This document shows positions 16,962 to 24,126 of a stretch of 64,000 nt of DNA, one piece after another. Position numbers and translations under genes: made by a program. The number at the start of each line of letters is the position of its first letter. Position 1 is the first letter of the stretch. The stretch covers positions 1-64,000 of the forward strand of contig NZ_CADFEJ010000001.1 of NCBI RefSeq assembly GCF_902833055.1, given 5' to 3'. Origin of the DNA: Burkholderia territorii (GTDB lineage Bacteria; Pseudomonadota; Gammaproteobacteria; Burkholderiales; Burkholderiaceae). A model generated the notes under the pieces. The model was not told the DNA's origin, searched no databases, and was given only the letters and a program-made list of their open reading frames with translations.

Positions 16962-18446
16962 TCAGAACGTGATCGTCGTGCGCACGCCGACCACCGTTTC
17001 ATCGCCGATGCGCGCGCCGGCCTCGTTCGGGTTCGGGATGCCGCCGCCCGGCCGGAAGAAGTGCTGCAGGTCGGCCTGCAACTGCCACCACGGCGCGACC
17101 TGGTACTGGTAGGTCGCCTCGATCACCGTTTCCGCGCGGCGCACCGGATAGCCGGGCGTCGCATACGTGCCGGTGTCGCCGTCGAGCGCACGCGCATGCG
17201 AACCGATCTTCGCGTAGCCGATCGCGATGCCGGCCGTATCGTCGTCGCGGCCCTTGAACGGCGCCTTGAGCGTTACGCCCGCATTCGCCGCGAAATCGAC
17301 GACGTTGCGATCGCCCGGCGCGCCCATCACGCGCGCGAACACGCCGATTGAACGCGGGCTGTCCGCCGACGGCCGCCACACCATCTGATCCGCGACCGCA
17401 TAGAAACCGTAGTTGCCGCGATGCGTGGCGGGGATTCCGTTGCTGGCCGGATTCGCGAGCGACAGCCCGTCGGTGCCGACGCGCGGATCGTTCGTGTGTT
17501 GCGACTGATACCAGAAGCCGAGCTTGTACGTCCCCGGCAGGCCGGCCGGTTGCGGCGCCTTCGGGTCGGCGGGCGGTGCGTTCAGCGCGTACTGGAGCTC
17601 GCCGATCACGAACGCGCCGCTGCGCAGGTTGAAGTTGGTGCCGTGCGCGTTCAGCACTTGCGCGTCGCCGTCGCTGCGGCCGGCCGGGTTGCCGTCGAAC
17701 ACGCCGACCATCGCGGTCCACGCGTCGGCCGGCTTCACCCGCAGCCGCACGCCGAGCGACGACAGCGGATACGCGGGGCCGCCGGACGGCAGGTCGGTGG
17801 CCGGCAGCACGGGCCAGCCGAACGTCGCGTTCATGAACGTCGCCGCGTACTGGCTCACCATGAATTCCTGGTCGACGCTTTGCTGGCCCACCCGCACGTC
17901 CGCCTTGCCGGCGAGGAACGCCTGCTGGTACCAGAGCTCCCACAGCCGCGTGGTCGAATTCGCCTCGACGCCGGTCGCGGTCTGCAGTGTCTGCAGATAG
18001 CGCTGCGTGAGGTTGGTGCCGTGAATCTGCAGCGCCGACACGTTGAAGGTGCCGCCCGGCAGCCCGATCGCCTTGTCCGTATCGACGTTGAAGCCGAATT
18101 GCGTGAGGCCCTGGTAGGCGCCGCCGCGCTGCGTGCCGCCTGCGGCGTTGTACAGGTATTCGCTGGTTTCCTGCAGGTTCAGCGTGACGCCGTGATCGCC
18201 GAGCACGTCGCGCAGGCCGCCCATGTTGCCGAACAGGTTCGAGCGCTCCCAGAAACCGGTGGGCGCGGGCGCGGCAGCATCGGCGGCCTGTGCGGGGGCG
18301 GCGTCGCTGACGCCGGACGCCGGTTCGGCCGCGGCGGCCGACGACGTCGATTGCGCGAATGCGGGCGCGGCGGCGAGCGACAGCAGCAGCGCGGCGAGCG
18401 CATCGAGGCGCGGTGTACGCGGTGCGGATTCGAAGCGATTCTTCAT
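16962..18446 (-). CDS. oprB: carbohydrate-selective porin, OprB family
   Basis: A 494-aa outer-membrane beta-barrel precursor for sugar diffusion. The signal peptide is residues 1-31 (ALAALLLSLAAAPAFAQ), followed by an Ala/Pro linker to about residue 65. The OprB barrel starts at FWERSNLFGNMGGLRDVLGDHGVTL and ends with TVVGVRTTITF, a C-terminal aromatic residue typical of BamA substrates. The start at 18446 is fixed by the signal peptide. The neighbouring trehalase suggests disaccharide uptake and breakdown, although the genes converge rather than sharing an operon. Confidence 0.92.
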   Translation of the reverse strand: MKNRFESAPRTPRLDALAALLLSLAAAPAFAQSTSSAAAAEPASGVSDAAPAQAADAAAPAPTGFWERSNLFGNMGGLRDVLGDHGVTLNLQETSEYLYNAAGGTQRGGAYQGLTQFGFNVDTDKAIGLPGGTFNVSALQIHGTNLTQRYLQTLQTATGVEANSTTRLWELWYQQAFLAGKADVRVGQQSVDQEFMVSQYAATFMNATFGWPVLPATDLPSGGPAYPLSSLGVRLRVKPADAWTAMVGVFDGNPAGRSDGDAQVLNAHGTNFNLRSGAFVIGELQYALNAPPADPKAPQPAGLPGTYKLGFWYQSQHTNDPRVGTDGLSLANPASNGIPATHRGNYGFYAVADQMVWRPSADSPRSIGVFARVMGAPGDRNVVDFAANAGVTLKAPFKGRDDDTAGIAIGYAKIGSHARALDGDTGTYATPGYPVRRAETVIEATYQYQVAPWWQLQADLQHFFRPGGGIPNPNEAGARIGDETVVGVRTTITF

Positions 18447-18555
18447 GCGGGCTCCGTTGTTTGATTGATTAGTGAGACTGAAGAAATGGGCACGTGAAGC
18501 GATGCAGCGGGCGCGGACAGCGGCGCGCACGGATGCGCGCGTTGCGCGCCGCCGG

Positions 18556-18825
18556 TCATGGCAGCCAGCCGCCGATGCGCCATACGTGCGCGAAGCCGAG
18601 GCGCGATGCGGCGACGCAGAGCAGCGCAACGAGCGCGACGGCGGTCGCCATCGCGCCGATCAGCACGCAGTCGAGCACGCGCAGTGCTGCCGGCAGGTGC
18701 GCGAGCGCGCTGCCGCGCCGGTGGCCGAACGCATTGGCGAGCGGCGCAAGGAGCGATGCCGGCGAGCGGCCGGACGCGACATGGACGAGTCGCTTGAGTC
18801 TGGCCGCGAACGATTGAAAGAACAT
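18556..18825 (-). CDS. small single-pass membrane protein
   Basis: An 89-aa protein of unknown function. It has a basic N-terminus (MFFQSFAARLKRLVH) and a single hydrophobic helix near the C-terminus (about residues 50-76, including VLIGAMATAVALVALLCVAA). A perfect GGAGG 8 bp before the ATG supports translation. It lies 109 bp upstream of oprB on the same strand and may be co-transcribed with it. Confidence 0.6.
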   Translation of the reverse strand: MFFQSFAARLKRLVHVASGRSPASLLAPLANAFGHRRGSALAHLPAALRVLDCVLIGAMATAVALVALLCVAASRLGFAHVWRIGGWLP

Positions 18826-19361
18826 GACGAACCTCCGTCCGGTCCGGCGCATGCCGGACGACGTGACCGAGCGCGGGGGCATGACGCGGCCCGCGATCGG
18901 CGGTTGGAACGTAACGGAGCGTGCGACGGACGAGCCGGACATGCCGGCACCGGGGGAAGCGCGCTAACCCGACGAATGCGAGCGAGCGGCGAATGACATG
19001 CGTCTTGCTGCTATCTCGCGATGGCTTGGCCGGCCTGGGCCGGCATCGAACTGCAACTGGAGCATGTGTCCACGAAGGGACTCCCTCGATGAATTGGGGC
19101 GGATTGTAGTCGCGAGTTTTGCTGCGGCGCAAGCAAAAAAAGCAGCGGCGTTGCGCCTGGTGGACCGGCTGCGCCAGCGCGTCGCGGGCCGGCCGTGGCC
19201 CGGCGCGACCGCGTGTCGGCGGCCCGTGGCGACTGTTGCTCGCGCGCATCGGCGGCGCGCGTCATGCGGCGCATTGAAAGGTTGCGGCGCGTCATTTCGG
19301 GCGCGAATCTTTCAGCGTGCAAGGCACGGAAAAAATATTCCACGGAGCGGGTGCCGGAGGG
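18826..19361. other. non-coding gap, nothing recognised before the mntH-type promoter
   Basis: About 535 bases. It includes the promoter area of the small membrane protein gene on the minus strand. An A-rich patch near 19131-19143 and another at 19330 are the only compositional oddities I see. Confidence 0.4.
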
Positions 19362-19391
19362 TTGACTTCCGTTTCGGCCGGTTCATAAAAT
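19362..19391 (+). promoter_or_regulatory. sigma-70 type promoter of the Nramp gene leader
   Basis: TTGACT (19362-19367) and TAAAAT (19386-19391) are separated by 18 bp. This is the best housekeeping-type promoter in the window. It would start a leader of about 740 nt before the transporter gene at 20137. Confidence 0.6.
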
Positions 19392-19723
19392 CCGGCATCT
19401 TCACTCTTGGGGCCGCCGCCTTGGACGCCTGCAGTAGTCGATCTTCGAACGAAATTTCCGCCTGAGCGACCGACGTCCGCGCCTCAATCGAAGCCGCCGT
19501 TTGTCACCCAGGCAAACGGTGCGCGCAGCAGTATTCCGCAGCAACTCCCTACGTGCACCCTGATTCGCGCCGGTTAGCGTGATGCATTCGCGCATGCGCC
19601 ATCCGGTTTCGCCGCCGCCCGGCGCGCGGCCGCGTTCGCGCATGCGTTTCGCATGCATCCGAACGGCGGCCCGCGCCGGACGGCGGTCAACCGTGTTCTC
19701 CGGAACACCGTACAGGAGCCGCC

Positions 19724-19810
19724 ATGAACGACAGTGACAGTTGTCCCTTATGCCCGTTGCACCAACAGACCCTTTTGAACCCGGGTCGCAGGGACATGCC
19801 GGCCGACTAG
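19724..19810 (+). CDS. 28-aa leader ORF with Cys-x-x-Cys-x-x-His
   Basis: A short ORF in the leader of the Nramp-type transporter gene, with a strong AGGAG 6 bp before its ATG. The peptide begins MNDSDSCPLCPLHQQ. The CPLCPLH stretch has a metal-binding look. Its size, Shine-Dalgarno and place in a very long 5' leader suggest a regulatory uORF or metal-sensing leader peptide. There is no homology evidence, and the call rests on start signals and context. Confidence 0.5.
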   Translation: MNDSDSCPLCPLHQQTLLNPGRRDMPAD

Positions 19811-19893
19811 CCTGACACGTCGTTCAGGCCCCGGACTGGCCCCGCGCCCACCACGCGGCCGGCACGCATGCCGGTGCCGCCAGGAGCCAGACC

Positions 19894-20031
19894 ATGAACT
19901 TCGGCCTTCTGCTGTCGAACCTCCCGCACGTCGCGGAATCGCGTCCGCATTACGACGCGATGCTGACGCTCGATGCACGTCCGCGGGTGTTCTCCCGTTT
20001 GCTGAACCACCTTAAATCGTTGCTCCACTGA
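19894..20031 (+). CDS. 45-aa leader small protein upstream of the Nramp gene
   Basis: A second short ORF in the same leader, with AGGAG 8 bp before the ATG and ending 105 bp before the transporter start. The peptide starts MNFGLLLSNLPHVAESRPHY and ends LLNHLKSLLH; it is mildly basic and amphipathic. E. coli has a small protein of similar size (MntS) tied to manganese handling, but I see no real sequence match to it. It could be a translated regulator or a uORF whose translation controls the downstream mRNA fold. Confidence 0.5.
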   Translation: MNFGLLLSNLPHVAESRPHYDAMLTLDARPRVFSRLLNHLKSLLH

Positions 20032-20136
20032 AGAAGCGCCGAGCGCGTCTCGGCATGCGCGCACGGCGTCGGTCCGCGCGCGCATTCCAAGGCCACACGC
20101 TTGCCGGATAAAAAAACCAGTCGTACGGAATTCATC

Positions 20137-21783
20137 ATGTCCACGCCATCGAACGTCTCTCCACCGATCGCCGTCGAACGCAGCGCCGTGCTCGACGAAG
20201 CCCACCTGGGCGACATCCGCGGCGCGCTCGGCACCATCGCGCACCACGACACCGCCGCGCGCCGCACGTGGTGGGCGCGTCTGCGCACGCTGCTCGCGAT
20301 CATCGGCCCCGGCCTGATCGTGATGGTCGGCGACAACGACGCCGGCGCATTCGGCACCTACACGCAGGCCGGCCAGAACTACGGCACGACGCTGCTGTGG
20401 ACGCTGCTGCTGCTCGTGCCGGTGCTGTACGTGAACCAGGAAATGGTGCTGCGTCTCGGCGCGGTCACCGGCGTCGGCCATGCGCGCCTGATCTTCGAGC
20501 GCTTCGGCAAGTTCTGGGGCGCGTTCAGCGTGATCGACCTGTTCCTGCTCAACGCGCTGACGATCGTCACCGAGTTCATCGGCATCACGTTCGTGCTGGC
20601 TTTCTTCGGGCTCCCGAAGGTCGCGGGCGTGTGCGTGGCGGCAGCCTTGACGATGGCGGCGGTGAGTACCGGCGACTTCCGGCGTTTCGAGCGGTTCGCG
20701 ATCGTGCTGTGCGTGATGAGCCTGCTGCTGGTGCCGGTGCTCGTGTCGATCCACCCGCCGGTGGCGCAGATGTCGCGCGACTTCTTCGTGCCGAACTGGC
20801 CCGCGCACGCGAAGCTGTCCGACGTGATGCTGCTCGTGATCGGCATCGTCGGCACCACGGTCGCGCCATGGCAGCTGTTCTTCCAGCAGAGCTACGTGAT
20901 CGACAAGCGCATCACGCCGCGCTTCATGAAGTACGAGAAGGTCGATCTGTGGATCGGCATCGCATTCGTGCTGATCGGCGCGGTCGCGATGATCGGCTTC
21001 AGCGCCGCGCTGTTCGGCGGCCATCCGGAGGCGGGCGGTTTCACCGACGCGGGCGGCGTGATCGCGGGCCTCGAGAAGTACGCGGGCCACACGAGCGCGA
21101 CGCTGTTCGCGGTAGCGCTGCTCGACGCGTGCATCATCGGCGCGGCGGCGGTGTCGCTGTCGACCGCGTACGCGATCGGCGACGTGTTCAAGATCCGCCA
21201 TTCGCTGCATCGCGGCGTGTCCGATGCGAAGGGCTTCTATCTCGTCTACTTCGGCATCGTCGCGGCCGCTGCGGCGCTCGTGCTGATTCCGGGCAGCCCG
21301 CTCGGCCTGCTGACCGAAGCGGTGCAGACGCTCGCGGGCGTGCTGCTGCCGAGCGCGACCGTGTTCCTGCTCGTGCTGTGCAACGATCGCCAGGTGCTCG
21401 GCCCGTGGGTCAACTCGACGAAGCTCAACGTGTTCACGGGCGCGGTGATCTGGGTGCTCGTGCTGCTGTCGATCATCCTGACCGCATCGGTGATGTATCC
21501 GGACATCAGCGGCGAAGCGATCGTCGACGTGCTGGTCGGCGGCACCGTGCTGGCGATTGCCGGTTATCTCGCGACGGTGCTGATTCGCCGCAACAAGCGC
21601 GTCGTCGAACCGGGCATCGATCGCGCGCTGCGCGAAACCTGGCGCATGCCGCCGCTCGATTCTCTCGAGCCGCAGAACATGACGGTCGCGACACGCGTGT
21701 GGATGGCCGTGCTGCGCGGTTATCTGGTGATCGCCGTCGGTCTCGTGATCGTCAAGGTCGTGCAGATGACGCTGCTGAAGTAA
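20137..21783 (+). CDS. Nramp-superfamily divalent metal transporter, NRMT-like
   Basis: A 548-aa inner-membrane transporter with about 11 helices, of the type annotated MntH. Helix 1 reads GPGLIVMVGDNDAGAFGTYTQ (D66-N-D68) in place of the DPGN block. The helix 6 metal-binding motif reads GTTVAPWQLFFQQ, so the methionine of the classical MPH triplet is Ala243. Loss of that Met is the feature that separates Nramp-related magnesium transporters (NRMT) from manganese/iron Nramps, so Mg2+ is a plausible substrate. ATG 20137 is preferred over an upstream TTG at 20101. Control is probably through its long leader with two uORFs. Confidence 0.85.
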   Translation: MSTPSNVSPPIAVERSAVLDEAHLGDIRGALGTIAHHDTAARRTWWARLRTLLAIIGPGLIVMVGDNDAGAFGTYTQAGQNYGTTLLWTLLLLVPVLYVNQEMVLRLGAVTGVGHARLIFERFGKFWGAFSVIDLFLLNALTIVTEFIGITFVLAFFGLPKVAGVCVAAALTMAAVSTGDFRRFERFAIVLCVMSLLLVPVLVSIHPPVAQMSRDFFVPNWPAHAKLSDVMLLVIGIVGTTVAPWQLFFQQSYVIDKRITPRFMKYEKVDLWIGIAFVLIGAVAMIGFSAALFGGHPEAGGFTDAGGVIAGLEKYAGHTSATLFAVALLDACIIGAAAVSLSTAYAIGDVFKIRHSLHRGVSDAKGFYLVYFGIVAAAAALVLIPGSPLGLLTEAVQTLAGVLLPSATVFLLVLCNDRQVLGPWVNSTKLNVFTGAVIWVLVLLSIILTASVMYPDISGEAIVDVLVGGTVLAIAGYLATVLIRRNKRVVEPGIDRALRETWRMPPLDSLEPQNMTVATRVWMAVLRGYLVIAVGLVIVKVVQMTLLK

Positions 21784-21811
21784 CGCCGCGCGGCGTCATC
21801 GCCAGATGTGA

Positions 21812-21847
21812 GCACATGCCGGCCCGTGAGGCCGGCATGTGCGTTTT
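21812..21847 (+). terminator. rho-independent terminator of the Nramp gene
   Basis: GCACATGCCGGCC pairs perfectly with GGCCGGCATGTGC (13-bp stem, 5-nt loop), 29 bp after the stop, followed by GTTTTCG. The short T-run makes it a moderate to strong intrinsic terminator. Confidence 0.8.
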
Positions 21848-21868
21848 CGCGGGCGCGTCGCGCGCGTG

Positions 21869-22774
21869 TCAGATCAACTCGAGCTTCGACGTCAGGTACG
21901 TGAGCTGGATCCGGTTCGCGACGCCGAAGCGCTTGCGCAGCTTGCGCAGGTGATAGTCGACGTTGTGCGCGCTGGTGTCGAGGCGCCGGCCGATCTCCTT
22001 GTCCGACGCGCCTTCCGCGATGCCCAGCAGCAGTTCCTGCTCGAACGGCGTGAGCCCGTTCACCGCGCGTTCGCGCGATGTCGCGATCAGTTGCGGCGAC
22101 GCGAACTTGTGCACCGACAGCCCGATCGACAGCGCCTGCTCGATCGTCGAAGGCGTGATCCACTCGCGCGTGCGGCGCGGCGCGGTGAAGCTCATGAACG
22201 CGTGCAGCCGCGTGCCGGGCACCGCCATCGAATACATGATGCCGCTGCACATGCCGTCGTCCTGCATCGTCTGCAGGAAGCCGTCGAGCGCCGCCGGCGT
22301 CACGCACGGGCCGTCGTCGCGTTCGCGGTGTTCGCGCCGCAGCTGCTGGAGGTCCCACACGATCGGCATGTTGCATACGCGCGCGCCGAGCGTGCGCGGA
22401 TCGATGTCGTGATGGTTGTGCCGCACGTAGTCGCCGCGATAGGTGGACGGCGTGAACGCCTCGTGCAGGTAGAGACTTTCGACGCGCTCGCGCGAGAATT
22501 CGAGCGCGAAGTACGCGAACGTCGAGAAGCCCGTCAGATGCAGCAGGCTCGTGACGATCCGGTTGCGTTCCGCGGTGCTCTGCGCGTGTGCGAGCGTATC
22601 GGCGACGCCGAGCTTCGGCGCGTGCGGCTGCTCGATGTCGCCGCGCTTGACGTCGTCGCACCAGACGACCTGCACCTGGCGTTCTCTCGACACGTCGGCG
22701 CAGGCGGGCGTCCGCCGCGACGCACGGGCCAGTGTTGGGGCGACCGCTTCTTCTTGCATTGCAATATCGGACAT
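21869..22774 (-). CDS. LuxR-family solo regulator A
   Basis: A 301-aa LuxR-type quorum regulator. The autoinducer-binding domain (residues about 60-215) keeps the conserved Asp-Pro (HDIDPRTLG) and Trp (MPIVWDLQQ) of acyl-homoserine-lactone sensors. The C-terminal HTH reads LTPFEQELLLGIAEGASDKEIGRRL, then VDYHLRKLRKRFGVANR. Start 22774 has a GAGGG upstream. No luxI lies in the window, so it is an orphan that may respond to signals made elsewhere. It is divergent from a second LuxR gene and 1.3 kb from the type III secretion operon. Confidence 0.9.
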   Translation of the reverse strand: MSDIAMQEEAVAPTLARASRRTPACADVSRERQVQVVWCDDVKRGDIEQPHAPKLGVADTLAHAQSTAERNRIVTSLLHLTGFSTFAYFALEFSRERVESLYLHEAFTPSTYRGDYVRHNHHDIDPRTLGARVCNMPIVWDLQQLRREHRERDDGPCVTPAALDGFLQTMQDDGMCSGIMYSMAVPGTRLHAFMSFTAPRRTREWITPSTIEQALSIGLSVHKFASPQLIATSRERAVNGLTPFEQELLLGIAEGASDKEIGRRLDTSAHNVDYHLRKLRKRFGVANRIQLTYLTSKLELI

Positions 22775-23054
22775 GAGCCATCCCTCGGAATCGACGCGCA
22801 TCGCGTGGCGGCAGCCGTGTCGTGCACGGCGCTCGCGACGATGCGATCGAGCATCTTTATGATATGCGCCGATCATCATCCAGACGAAACGCGGGGGCAT
22901 TGTACAAAAATGCCTGTGTACGCGTAATATGCCGTAATACTAATTCGGGCGAAAGGTTCATATTCGCACCGGTATAGAGATGACCAGAAAATCATAAAGA
23001 AAAGACCAGATCGTGACGGGGCAGGTTCACATATTGGGAAAGGGTGGGCTCCTC
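22775..23054. promoter_or_regulatory. AT-rich divergent region between two luxR genes
   Basis: 280 bp, markedly AT-richer than the surroundings around 22900-23010. Both LuxR genes must be transcribed from here. I looked for a clear lux-box dyad and did not find one that I would defend. Confidence 0.5.
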
Positions 23055-23888
23055 ATGACATATGCTGACGACGCACCACGCGTCGAGTGGTTCTCGCAAG
23101 CCGATATCGCGGTCGCTGCCGCTTATTCGAAAGAAATTCATGCAATCGAACGCGACGTTTTTACCGGCATTCAATTCGTGCCCGGTAAATCCGACCTCGC
23201 CCCCGTCGATTTCGCCCAATGCCATGCCCGATTGCGGCAAATCGGTTTCAGCACGCTCGGTTACGGCGCGTATGAAATGATCGGGCGGCGCATCCTGTGC
23301 GCGCATCTGCTGCGCGACCTCGCGCCCGTGACGTTCATGCAGCCGTATATCGAAGGCATGCTCTACGAGAACGACCCGCGTTTCGCCCAGGTGCGGCAAA
23401 GCGGCTTTCCGGTCGCGTGGCGGCTCGACGAGATCGAGTCGGCCGCGCAGGGCAGCGGCGACCGCAAGGTGCTCGCGCTGGCGGGCCATCTGCGTGCGCA
23501 TGCCATGAACAGCGGCGTGATCTTCAGCCTGTCGGCACCGCGGCTCGATCTGCGCGTCGCGGTGAACGTCACGTCGGAAGCGCACGGCACCGAATGGATC
23601 GACGATCGCGTGATCGGCGGCGCGCTGTCGGTGAGCCTCGCCGTGCATCGCGTCGCGCTGCCGTTCCTCGAGGCGCGCATCGCGCGCATGCGCGGCTTCG
23701 CGCTCGGCGACGAGCAGCAGCAGGTGCTCGAACGGCTCGTGCACGGGCTGTCCGACCAGGAGATCGCGAGCGCGCTGCGCACGTCGCTGCACAAGGTCGG
23801 GCACCATATTCGTTCGCTCGAAAAACTCTTCAACGTCCGGAATCGAGCACAGCTCGCGTATCTCGCCGCACGCCGTCTGGAGTCCTGA
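23055..23888 (+). CDS. LuxR-family solo regulator B
   Basis: A 277-aa LuxR-type regulator, divergent paralogue of the gene at 21869. The ligand-binding domain keeps Asp-Pro (ENDPRFAQV) and Trp (FPVAWRLDE). The HTH is divergent: LGDEQQQVLERLVHGLSDQEIASAL, then KVGHHIRSLEKLFNVRNRAQL. The start ATG at 23055 follows GGGTGGG. It lies 238 bp upstream of sctV in the same orientation, so it is well placed to control the type III genes. Confidence 0.88.
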   Translation: MTYADDAPRVEWFSQADIAVAAAYSKEIHAIERDVFTGIQFVPGKSDLAPVDFAQCHARLRQIGFSTLGYGAYEMIGRRILCAHLLRDLAPVTFMQPYIEGMLYENDPRFAQVRQSGFPVAWRLDEIESAAQGSGDRKVLALAGHLRAHAMNSGVIFSLSAPRLDLRVAVNVTSEAHGTEWIDDRVIGGALSVSLAVHRVALPFLEARIARMRGFALGDEQQQVLERLVHGLSDQEIASALRTSLHKVGHHIRSLEKLFNVRNRAQLAYLAARRLES

Positions 23889-24126
23889 CCCTGTCAACGC
23901 GCGCGGCGTCTGCCGCGCGATGGAAGCGGTTCCGGCGATGCGTGCGAGCGAGGGTCGCCGGGTTTCGTAGTCGGCTCGAATCGTCGCCGGAAAACCGCCG
24001 CGCCGCTACGAGGCGCATCCGTTTTCGCGCGGTTTCGCGTCGCTACACTCGTCCCATTCAACGGTCCGCGCGACACGGGGCATGACCGCCCGTGCCCGCC
24101 GGCGACAACGACAGGACGACGGCACG

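Noticed and set aside
19392..20136. A yybP-ykoY (Mn) or M-box (Mg) riboswitch in the Nramp leader
   Set aside because: I could not line up the conserved cores of either class. Structure may exist, but the known families are not supported.
22775..23054. A lux box between the divergent LuxR genes
   Set aside because: No convincing dyad of about 20 bp with the expected CTG/CAG-type ends was found.
23889..24126. An hrpII-type TTCG-N16-TTCG box upstream of sctV
   Set aside because: Several TTCG tetramers are present, but none pairs at the 16-bp spacing.
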